Below are positions 27,396-39,231 of a stretch of DNA of 64,000 nucleotides, piece by piece. Under the pieces are notes generated by a model that saw only the letters and a program-made list of their open reading frames with translations, had not been told where the DNA came from and ran no database searches. The stretch's first letter is position 1, and every line of letters starts with the position of its first letter. The stretch comes from Piscicola geometra (Eukaryota > Annelida > Clitellata > Hirudinida > Piscicolidae): the NCBI GenBank assembly GCA_943735955.1, contig OX030965.1:6361003-6425002 (forward strand). Direction: 5' to 3'. A program made the position numbers and the translations under genes.

Positions 27396-30300
27396 GCAAT
27401 TTCCAAAGGAATTTTTTTCCGAGAAATATTTTCAACGGTTTATTCAAAAACTATTGATATAAAAATGTTATTTCGTTTTTTTCATTTTAAGGCTTTTTAA
27501 AGTATTCTATATTATAGTCTCAATTTAGTTTTTCGTGAAAATCAGGTCTAATAATCTTCAAGATGTTTTTTGTTTTTTAGATTTTCCAAGCCAAAAGGTT
27601 TAGTTTAGTAGTAGTAGTAGAAATAACAACAACACTTTTTATTGGAATAAAGAGATAAAAAACGAGCACACCAAAGAAATTATTTTTATAAGAGAAATAT
27701 ACCAAATAAACGTGAAGATAGATAAAAGGAATGTTTGAATGAGGATAATAAAGAATCAAAAAGAAAGGAAGATCAATCCAGTCCATCAAACTAACAAACA
27801 CCAGAGAAAACAAAATCACTGCGAAACAACGGCATGCTAAAATATGGAGATTATTAAAAGTTGATAGAAAAGATGAAAATTGACAACAGAATTTGTTCTC
27901 AAATAAAATACGCAACACAAACATGAAATAACGAAAATATGAAAAATCTTATTTAAAAAAAGAAAGAAAACTTGTAAAGAGCGTTCGTGATGCGTATTTT
28001 GGTGAAGAGACGTGTGAGAATGAATGAGAGCGCATGCCAACGTCAAATAAAGGCCGTTGCTGCTCCATATTGCGTCACCCTTCGAATACCCGTCAAAAGA
28101 ATGTCAAGAAAAACTTTTTTATTTTTTCATTGAACTCTTTTTTTTATATTTCGTTATTTTTCTCAAATTTATATAAACTTATATATACTATATGATCAAA
28201 CTATTCATTGAACTAACATATAAATCTTGTCTTCTACAAACTTTTATAAAAATCTTCTGGAAGATCTAATGATTTTATCTGTCATTCCTTCCTAACTCAT
28301 CTTTTTCTAAAAATGTATTTCAAAAGATTTTTTAATTTTTTATTCTAACAACAACATTTTCTTCTTCTTATGAATCTTTGTTTTTAAAACGACTTTGCAT
28401 CTTTCAAAAGTGACTCTGTTTATCCCGCAACTTATCCAGCAATCAATATCCTTTTACCCATTTAGCGCAACTTTTTGATAATAAATTCTCCTCTATATAA
28501 TTTTTTTTTAAATCTATATAATTAAAAATAAAAATCAAATTCCCATTTCGACCCGAAATGTTAAAATCAAAATTACTTGTCATATTGAATTTTTATCTCG
28601 TAATCTACTATACATTTGCTAAAATTCCTACCAAAAGTTTCTAAACATTATTGTCAAAATCATTTTTTTCAGAAAAATATTAATTTTCTACCCTTTCCGC
28701 ATTCTTTCAACGCATTTCATTTGGATATTATTTATCTTTCAGACAGACTCAGCTCGTCGCTATATCAAGTAACGGAATGCTGCCCTGAATATATCATATC
28801 TGATAATAGAAAATAGTGCAGAAATGGCATCGTTACTTTCATTATAACTTAAGTGAAAGAAATCAAAATGGGAAAAAAAATTAACATCCTCAATTGTTAG
28901 TATAAGGGAATTTTATTAATTAATATTTATATATAATAATAAAAAAATGTTTTTATAATTTTATCAAGGTTTAAATAAAAAAAGTACATTTTTGTAATAG
29001 GAATTTATACCAAGAAAACTGTTTTTTTCAATTTTGTAGTATGGTTTATAAATTTTTTTTTTTATTTCCGCGAATAAACAGTGACAAACATGTATCAATG
29101 ATGAAATATATCATTCCGTTATTTTTCATCGTGTAAAGCTGTAAATAAAAATAAACTTTGTAAAAAAGTTTGTTGTTTTTTTGGTTTTTTCTAATTAAAG
29201 AGGGAATATCTGTTTTTAGTCAATGTTATCAAACTTATGTAATTTCAAAGATAAAGCTTTTAAAAATATAAATAATACATTGATTTTTTCCATAAATGAT
29301 TTATTAATCAGCCCATATATAGAAGAAAAGAAAAAAACGAAAACAACTAAAAAAAGCTTCAAGCCACAAACATGACGAATGATTTAAGATTAGGTTAAAA
29401 AAAGAGGCTTGTGTATATAACACAACAGAATATCATAAATCAGAAGTTTGCCTTTACGGTATAAGAAACAAAAATAAACTTTAAAAAATATATTTAGGGT
29501 CTTGAGCATAAAATATTATATCTAGTTTTATTCTATTTAAACATTTTAAATCTTATTCTGAAGTATGCATACTTACTAATCACTCGTTAGAATTTTCTAA
29601 AAATTAGATTTTTACCACAAAAGATTTAATTTTTACCTTTTTTATTCAACATTTATTTATTTCATGTTTGTGCCAAATTAGTTTCCATAATTCAGTTTTG
29701 TAAATAATAATTTATATTAATCCTATTTCGAGAAAAATAAAATAAAATAATTAATAATGTTTTTGGTATAAAAATTATACTAATTAGCTGATACTATAGT
29801 TCAAAAATTATACTTCTCAAAATACGGATATTAAATTCAAAACTTTAAAATATATATTTATATGATTTATTTATATGAATGATCCCTCAACAAAGAGCTG
29901 TTTCATAAAACCAGCCTTGTTTATATCAACCCGCTAACATGATCAAATGGGTATTTAGAATAATATTTTTAAATCAACATAATGGATCTTGATTATGATC
30001 TGATGTATAAATATTCAGATACAATTTGTTTAAATTTGAATACATAACATGAAAGATCTTAAAAATTACAAATTTTTTTCTAATATAATTTTACAAGCTA
30101 TAATTTAATTTTGACATTATTTTGTTTTCAATCTATAAAATATTAAAATCTTTCGGATAAAGTTCCGTATCCAATCTTAACTCGTACCTATTTTTATATT
30201 TGTAAAAATATAGTATATATTTTTTTTTCTCAATAAAACATTTGTATTAAAAATTGTTATTAAAAAATTCAAAAGTACTAATCTCATTAATATTTTACCG

Positions 30301-32090
30301 AACATTTTATCACATTAATTTATTTTTATCTACTTTACAGTACTATATATACATTGAAATAATCATATAAAATGGTCAAATCGTTTGTGAAAATATATGA
30401 AAATATGTCTCAATACAAATTTATAGTATCAGCACAAATGTAAATTGCAAGTTTTTAAAAAAGTATTTGAGTATTCATGAGAAGACACTTGATAAATGCA
30501 CATGGGAAGAAGTCGATTACTAATTGACGTTCTGCAATATGCAACGTGGTGATTGATGAGGTGATTAGGAAAGATGTGAATTTACTTATGTACTATGTTT
30601 TAGACTTTGAAGTTCTTTGAAAAAAAATCTAGCTGATTTTCTAGCCTATTTATATTTTAAATTATATATTTTTTTAATTTTATATTTACAACTAGTTAGA
30701 ATCCTTCAATAAGTATAAATTTTTCTCTGAACTATTTAAAAATTTTAAAAAAACTTCAGCTATTACAATCAATTCAGTTTTTATTAAATATTTGCAGAGT
30801 TGTTTCTCCTAAATCAATTAACTCTGATTCTAATCCTATCTTCTATGAATGAAATTCAAAAATTAAAATTTTAAAATGTACAGTTTAATTTTTGTAAACT
30901 GTTCATTTTTTAAAATAAAACTAACAATTTAGTTTCAAATATGAGTAATGACAAAGAAAACTACTTTGAAAAAATTGAATTATTTTTCGATGATTTAACA
31001 TTTTTATCGCTTTAAAATATTTAATGAATTTCAGATTAAAGTATGAATACAATCTCAAGTAACTGATTCTTTGAAAAATATGAAATATATAGATTGAAAA
31101 TAATTTACTGTTGTTATACATTTTTTTTTCTCACGAAACTCTATTTTGAAACAAAAGATTTCAAAAAAAATTGATAAAAATTAATTTATTGTAACCTAAT
31201 ATTATTCAGTTATTTTCTTTCATTCTTCAAAAGTCAAAAATTTGAAACATTGCTAATTTGAATCTTAAAGCTATCTAAGGCACCTTTGAAACTCAAAAAA
31301 TGTTCATGATACGCAGTGATGTTCATGTAAATTATTATATGGACCGTAATTGTACGTACACAAGAGGGTAGATGAGAATTTGTTAAACGGCTCTTTCGCT
31401 GATAAGTGGAAGTAACGACTTGGAAGCCTTGCTTGTGAATTGGTAATTAGCCCTTCTTGTTGGCTTTGATTTAAAATATGTTCAAGATTGAAACTTTGTA
31501 ACTTTGCTTATATAGTTATTTTCTAAAAAGAAATTTCTTTTTCAATATTATATTAAAAAGTAGTTTAAAAGAATTCTAAATTTTTCAACTCTAAAATTTA
31601 TATTTTAACAATTATATTAATATATCCAAAAAAATAACATGAAAAATTTCTCCCATTTTTACTGGTTTCTTATTTACGTTAATACCATAATTATTGGTGT
31701 TGTCAACGCGATGCTTGAGACTATTTCAGAAATTTATTGAACTTCTACTGTTATTGTTTTATTTATTATGGAAAGTTTTTAGAATTTGAAAACTCTACAT
31801 TAAAAAAGTTTAAGATTTTGTATACAATTTTTTTAGTTTTTATTCCTAGTTGTTTTCTATATATATTTCAAAAATATACTGTTTAAAAAAATATTCGACT
31901 ATTTAAAATTCTTTTTCAAACTCCCCAAACCTTTTTGCCATCTAATCATCTTTTAAACATTTTCTCATTCAGACTTTGTACACCAGTTCTTAAATTCTAT
32001 GATGATAAAGTGTATAAACACTGCTAAATACTAAGTTTCACTCTCTTTTTTGAATTGTTATGTCAATCATCTTGAAGTTTTTCATAAATC
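27396..32090. other. AT-rich intergenic DNA, nothing recognised
   Basis: No gene seen. The 115-codon minus-strand frame at 27577-27924 is a hydrophobic artefact of a purine-rich plus strand. A moderately less AT-rich patch lies at about 31270-31460 without recognisable content. Confidence 0.5.
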
Positions 32091-32345
32091 ATCAGTAAAC
32101 GCATAAGCATGACCTCAAAGCAATCAGCATATCATTGAACGTATTCATATGCGACACGCGGGATGTCTGTGTGATGGAGCACTTCAATTGAACCATTGCC
32201 CACGATAAACCTCACGCTACATAATGAATTCAAGTATGCAGTCATAACGCTCGAAATTCAGATATAACCTCCACCTCAATTTGAGAGTTGCTTGTATGCG
32301 CAGTGATTTAGACTGCCTCTTCCAGGCCGTAATCATCCTTCTAGT
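32091..32345. other. Less AT-rich island, function unknown
   Basis: The stretch is visibly richer in G and C than its flanks and has no protein-like frame. Its right edge (TTCTAGTTGTCG at 32339-32350, then GATTAATTT... about 20 bases on) resembles a string in the block at 58.2 kb, so it may be part of a dispersed repeat. It could equally be a cis-regulatory element about 4 kb upstream of the Hox gene. Confidence 0.3.
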
Positions 32346-35300
32346 TGTCGTTTTTTTGGAAATATGATGATTAATTTTTATTGCTTGTAAGTGTAGGTGC
32401 TTTTGGGCGAGGCTTGAGATTTAGGAATTGAAAAAAACAATTCTCATTCGTGTGGATCTAATTATAAGCACTCTTTTTTCTATTTTCTTCACATTTTTAC
32501 TAGTTGTTAAGGCTAATCAAAAATAATAGGATCGAATTTCGATATTTAGAAAAGATGATTTTTTAAATCAATATTCAAATGTTAATTAAAAAAATTACAA
32601 AAAAGCCCTATAATTTTTAAAGAACCTTGTCACTATTACCTATGGAATATGTAAAAACCCATAATTAAAAGCAAAAATTTATACATTTTTCAATTGAAAC
32701 AGCTTTTATACTGTTTAAAATATTTTCTTCATTCAAAGATTTAAATAAAGCTACGAAAAACAGGTTGAACAAAATTTATGGTTTATCTAAAACAATTGTT
32801 TATTTCTTGATTGTATACTACATTTACTATTTTATGCAACAAAATTTTTAAAAGATTATGAAACAAGAACGCATAAAACTAATATTTAATTATTAGCCGA
32901 CAGATGATTGCATTATCACCAACGATCTGACATCTCTATTTTTATTTGGAAAAAAAATATTGTCACATTTTTAATACTAAATAAAAATATAGATCAATTG
33001 AAAAAAAGCCTGATCAGTAATTATAAACCAGAATTTATTGAATCACAATTTAAATTTCCAAAAACAAGATTTATAACAAAATTAATAAATGAATCTTGAC
33101 ATGAATCAAGTGTATTTAAAAAATGGGAAAAAAAAAAGAAAAAATATTCAAAAATTACATTCTTCAATTTTGAAAAATGGAAAAAATAATTATTATAATA
33201 GAGAAAAAGTTTACATTTTGTTATTATAAGACTGTCAGAGAAATTCATGAAAAAAATTGGAGAATTAAACTATATTCCTATTTAAAAATTAAATGACTGG
33301 AAAATTAATTTTAATTCTTAAAACAACGGCAATTAATTTTTTTATCAGATTTCAAAAACACAAAAAGAATCCAGTTTGACCCTGTTTCAAATATTTATAC
33401 ATTCATACATCTCTTACGAATCTAAAAAGATCATAAATTATTGTCAACTTGTTATGACGCTAATTTAAACAATATAAAGTGAAGCTTCGATATTCAATGC
33501 AAAATTTTGTTCTTTTTAATACTTTTTCTCAAGTATTGTTGATGAAAGAAAAAAAATTAATGAAATAAAATTAAATTTCAACAATTTAGTAATTTAGTAC
33601 TTTTTTCTGTGTTTTTTCAACAATTTTTCTACAAAATAGATTAAGAATACAAACAGACTGAATAACGATGTCTGAAACGCATAAAATTACATGATGGTCA
33701 AAATATAAACATATATCAACAAATATTCTCAACCATTCATACACATCCAAAGCTTCGTAATTAGTTAAGTTAAACATGCATGAAAGCATGTTCAATCGCA
33801 TAAGCACCAGACCTGAACATCGATTAGGGTTCAAATACCTTTCAAAAAGCGCTAATGTACCATGAATGCATACATTTAAAAAAATTTAAACATACAATTA
33901 GTTTTAGATTCACTATCTTTTATATGAAATTTCAGTAGAAATTTTTGTTAACACATTAATTTCTTGAAAATATATAGAAATAATATTTCATGTTAATGGT
34001 TTAAGTTTATCAAGGTGATGCCAGACTCTAAAGCTTTTCTTTCGTTCCACTGGAAAACTTATCTAAACGCCTAGAGCTAAATTATTTAAAATTTCAATTT
34101 AAATCATTTCTGAAACAAGATCTTTACTTACTAGAATGGTGCCAAAGTTATGAGGCTAACAAATATATAATAAAATAAAATTTAAAAGTATAGTAGACTT
34201 TTACCTATTTTCAAAAACTTGTTACTCAATGTTTATATTTCGATTAAACTATTAAAATTAACTTAATAAATTTAATATCCCAAAAATGTTGTCACAAAAA
34301 AATAATAAAATTTAGGTTTTGAAATAAATCATCTCAATAATAAAATTATATATTTTTTCAGATGTTCAATAAAATGCAAATGTGAAAAACACACACAAAT
34401 TGTTAGTACATGTACGTATAAAATTATATATAAATATATGAATACATATATGCATCATAAAAGAACAAATTTACCCGCACATCCTTTAAAGAGTGTGTGA
34501 ACAGGGTTATAAAAGGAGGTGGAAACGAATAAGCTTTAACCGACAGTAGATTCAGTAGGAGAATGAAAGTTTAATAAAAGTATAAAATTTATCAGGATAT
34601 GACTCTAGAATGTAATATATTGAAAATAACTAAAAACTTTGAAGTTTCGTTGTGATTTTTAACTAGTTAGAAACATTTAAATATTTGAAACGTTGTAAAT
34701 GATCATGTAAAAAAGCTTTTATGTTTTCAAAAAGAACTAGCTTTTAATAATTGTTGTATGCTTTAAATCATGAACTATTTTTACGAAAATATGTTCAAAT
34801 TAAACGTTTCTAACCAGGTGAGTATGAGATTATCAATCTTGTATACTTTTTCCATCACACAAACGATCTTTTTTCTTTTACCCTTTACTAAACAATTTTA
34901 TTTTCAACATTTTAATTTTTGAAGTTGTTGATTGGTCAAAATAGTATATAAAAATCATGAGATATCATAAATGTAATACATTATTACGACCAATATTATC
35001 AAATACCATAAAAAAAACATCAAAATCACAAATATCGTTGAAAATTCAAATCAATTGCTCTTGCACATAAAGAACAATTTTCATAAAAGACTGTTAATTT
35101 ATATAAGAAATTTTGACTCTGATGTATTTTTAATTAAATAGTTGAAAAGTGATAGTCAAATGTGTTTTTAAAAATTCTATATACAAAAGAATAAGTCTTA
35201 ACTTCTTTTATTAATAACTTTTGTTATCCTTCAGAAACTTATAATGAACTATTTTTATAATTTTATTTAAAAAAGTTATTTAACAAATCATAAATTGAAA

Positions 35301-36410
35301 TAAAGAAAAACATATTCAGAATATTAACCCAAAAACGGCATTATAAAATTAAACTCATGAAAAAAATTTATTAACCATAAAAGATGACACCATACGTACT
35401 AATAAAGTTAAGGATGTTTTCCATTTTTTAAGAGTATTCGCTAGAGTCTTTAAGTAAAAAAAACAATGACGATGTTTCTAGAAATAGGACACTTAAAAGT
35501 CAAGCATTTTCAAATTCAATATAACGATTCAAGTTAGATCTGACCAAATATAATATAAGAGTAAATGAGTCTTTTTCAACTTTAGAAAGTTTTGAACTCA
35601 TATTAAATGTACATTAGTGTTTTATTTCAGCAGAAATGATATTAAGAACATATCTTTCATGTTTTGTGATGCTTTAATAATATTTATAAAAGTTATAAAT
35701 CTTGTCACTCTTCGAGAGCAATAATGAATAATATTTGTTTCGAGATTAGCAATCTTAGTTGTTGCACCAATAACTTTATTAAAACTTGTTTGCATTTTGC
35801 TACTCATTATTTTAATTGAAATATTTTTTTTTCAGGGCTCTGAACAAAATAAAAACTAAGAAAGACATTTATTCGAGAACGGAAATTGCTATTAGAAATA
35901 AACAACTAGCAGTATTCTAAGAATTAAAATTCAACACAAGTATCTAAAAATGTCGCAGGCAACGAGAGTTTATGTGAAGCAAAAGTAGAAAAAAGACAGC
36001 TGATAATTGAATGATCTAAATCAATTTAAAACTCATTTTAAAAGAAAAAATATTAGTTAGTATATAACTGATCTGAACTTTCTGCATAAAAAAAATCTTA
36101 AGTTTTAAACAGTTTTGAAATAATACATAACAAAATATAAAATAATTCAATAGTTGAAAATAGTATGAACAAATCATGAAGTATTTACTGCATTATATCG
36201 ACTCTCCAATTCAATTATCAACTAATTAAATTTATAAATTTCTGGAACGAATCACTTCATCAATTGATAAGCTCCCATAGAATATAGACAACGAGTTTAC
36301 GAGATCTTGGAATTGTTTTAACCTATTAACGTAATAATTAAATGACTTAACATGAAGTTTTCTTATTAACAAAAAAAGATTTTGAAATAGAAAATTACTT
36401 TGAGACAAGG
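32346..36410. other. AT-rich DNA immediately upstream of the Hox gene
   Basis: Expected to contain the Hox promoter and 5' UTR. No TATA box or initiator can be assigned. An 83-codon minus-strand frame at 33586-33834 has mixed composition but no recognisable domain or splice context, so it is not called. Confidence 0.4.
35826..35836 (+). promoter_or_regulatory. Candidate 3' splice site in the Hox 5' untranslated region
   Basis: A pure T tract ending in TTTTCAG|GG, with AG at 35834-35835, is a strong acceptor consensus about 575 bp before the Hox ATG. It could mark the last 5' UTR exon or a spliced-leader acceptor; some spiralian groups trans-splice. No donor is assigned. Confidence 0.25.
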
Positions 36411-39231
36411 ATGATGATGGAAAGCGCTCCGAATTCCTTTTTCAGCGGTTTTCATCCTCCGGGATTCTACCAAAACTTCAATCCTGCAGGCAATGCTCCT
36501 ATGGTTCATAACAACCCTTCTGGAAGTATGATGTTTGGTAGCCTAAGCGGAAATGGGACGATGTTACCACCTTCTGGCCCTTCTCCATCATCTGCTTTTT
36601 CAGGGTTTTCATCTGAAATGATGGGAAGAAGACCGTTTGTTCAATCATCACACCACCCCTACTCATCATTCTCAAATCCGCCACCTTCAACTCCATTCTT
36701 CAACGGTTGGTCATCTGGTTCGTATGGAAACAATGGAAGCAATTTCATGCAACACAACCCTCCAATAGGACCTCCTCCAGCGCCTCCTTCAAGTCACATG
36801 GGTTTACTTACCTCATCCGATCCCATCCTTATCATTCCATCCACCTCTTCCACAACCACACCCACTCCTCCTTCCTATTTCACCAGACCCTCAAAGCCAC
36901 AACAAACCAGGCTCACTCCCATGAATTCACCTTTGGATAACAGTATTCCTAACAGCAACAATAACAACATTAACAACAACAGCAAAATTAACAATAATAG
37001 TGATATAAACAACAACAATCTCAACACCAGCGATAACAATCGAAATCGAGAATCCAAACAAGATGTTGAGAAGTTAGATGAACTAGGCATTATTATGCCC
37101 ACATCTTCATCGTCAACTAATTACTTTCAATACCACCCAAAATACATAAATGACAGCAACAACAATAATAACACATATAATAATATCGAAAACAATCATC
37201 AACAGCAACAACAACAACAACACCAACAATCAATTTGCCATGGCTTTTCGCCATACCAATCTCCACTGAAGTCTTCCAGCATTACATCTCCTGGATCTCA
37301 TCTTTCTAACAACAACAATCACAACAGTTCGAACCACCCTCTGAACCAATACAATCACAACAACTCATTCACCAACAATCTTCTCAGCAACAATGAAACT
37401 AACAATATCATAAAACCATCATCTTCTCTCGGTTATAGCCCATTCTCTTCTTCAGGCATCTTAAACAACCAAACACCCTTTGTTGCACCACACCAACACC
37501 CACTTAACCAACTTTCAAATCTCTATGTGGGAGACATGTACGCAAACCACCCACCCCATCCGCATCATCACCACCATCTTCCACCGCCATCTGGGAGGCT
37601 CTTTTCGAGTGAGTTGGCATCTTTGCCTCTTCCTTCACGCATCGACTCAGGCCATATGAGTTATCTAAATGACCTGGCAAACCAGACTGCAGTTGGTAAG
37701 TCGTAAATTGAAAAAAACAAAATTTAATTTATACTTAGCGGAAATTATTTATATTAATGAAATTTAATTCAAAATTTCATGATAATTTTCTTTGTAACTT
37801 ATTTTATCAATAACACTATAGCTTTTAAAATCGAATATTTAATCAGAAGTCTATTTTTTTTATATTGAATTTTAATTCAAATTCATTGTCTTTTTTCCTA
37901 ATTAACTAAAATTTTTATTTGAGTCTGAATAAATAAACTTTCAATTAATAAATAAAAAAAATTACATTATGTTAAAAAAAGTAAAATAAAAAATTTTAAG
38001 TATTAGGCATATGTTTTCATAAATCAAGTGTAAACTTCAGCTGCACTCTGAATCATTGAACTGCGATTAAGTGCAACTTTCGCTCATGATTTATGATGTT
38101 AACATAAAAAATTTAATTAATTTTTCTAAGTGTGTTTATAATTTTTTTTGAATTAATAGAGACATAAAACTTGTGCATGAAAAATTATAGAGCTTTTTTC
38201 CATGAACTTCTTTAAAATAACTTCACGTGAATAATTAAAATTAAATTAAATTTAGTTTAAAATAATTTATGAGCGCATTCTGATGTGGAAACTTTTGAGT
38301 GTTAATAAATAATATATAATCTTATATACAAGTAGCAGTATAATTTATATACATTGATACCGATAAATTTACTTCAAACATTCAAGTTTGATGGCTATAG
38401 ATACAATTTGAGTTTAGTAATAATTCATTTTAGAAATTCATTCATATGTAAAATTTATAAAATTAAGAATAATTGAAATTTAGAAAATATTTATATTTAA
38501 TTCATAGAATTTCGATAAAAACATTAATTTATTTCAAGTTACGTTTGAAACATCATAAATTTTGTATTTTAAATATGTATAAATCTTATCACTAAAGTTT
38601 TTGCAAAGAGTTTAGATTTTATAACAATATAAATGAAATTTGAAATAAATTTACAGAACAGGCAAGACAGAGGAAAAAACGCAAACCCTACACGCGATAT
38701 CAAACTATGGTGCTGGAAAATGAATTTGTAAGCAATTCTTACATTACCAGACAGAAAAGGTGGGAAATCTCTTGCAAACTGCATCTTTCAGAAAGACAAG
38801 TAAGTTCAATAGTGTATACTAAATTTTTTTAACTAATTTTGTTATTATTATCGAAAAGGAATAAATTTTAAATTAAATTCAAGAATTTATAGTTTTTGTA
38901 TTTTATATTTTAATTTTTTATGAATTTATGGATCATTGAACTAAAAAAAATAAATTAATAACATAACATCTCAAAAATGATCTAATATTTAAAACAGTTT
39001 ATTATAATAAATATCAATTTACACTTAACAAAGGTGAAAGTGTGGTTTCAAAACAGACGAATGAAACGCAAAAAATTGAATGACAGAGCAACAACAATGA
39101 CCAAGGAACCAAAGGATTCCCTTCCCCATTCATCCTCTTCCAACCATGGCGATCATGCCATCAGGGATAAAAGTGTTAATGAAGATGATGATGATGAAGG
39201 TGATGATGATGATCTTGATGAATCGATGTAA
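36411..39231 (+). CDS. Post-2: Posterior Hox homeodomain transcription factor (Post-2 / Abd-B type), complete, three exons
   Basis: A nuclear DNA-binding protein predicted to specify posterior identity. Exon 1 is 36411-37695, exon 2 38657-38799, exon 3 39034-39231 (stop TAA 39229-39231), giving 541 residues. Donors are GTAAGT (37696, 38800) and acceptors TTACAG (38656) and AAAG (39033). The homeodomain spans residues 433-492: N-terminal arm RKKRKPYTR, helix 2 region [15 protein letters not shown], helix 3 [19 protein letters not shown], with Trp48, Phe49, Gln50, Asn51 and Arg53. Intron 2 falls between homeodomain positions 44 and 45, a recurrent homeobox intron site; intron 1 is just before the domain. 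No YPWM-type hexapeptide is seen. Exon 1 is low complexity: Pro/Ser-rich, then Asn-rich (about residues 180-330), with Q7 and H5 runs. The C-terminus is acidic (Asp runs from GAT repeats). The start is the first in-frame ATG, 20 codons after an in-frame TAA (36348-36350). [20 protein letters not shown] favours Post-2 over Post-1; orthology is judged from memory, without a tree. Confidence 0.93.

Noticed and set aside
27577..27924. 115-codon minus-strand frame with membrane-like hydrophobic content
   Set aside because: Opposite strand is purine-rich, which automatically yields Phe/Leu/Ile/Val codons; no conserved motif and no gene context.
33586..33834. 82-codon minus-strand frame with Cys-rich content
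   Set aside because: No recognisable domain, and no convincing splice sites or neighbours; left unannotated.
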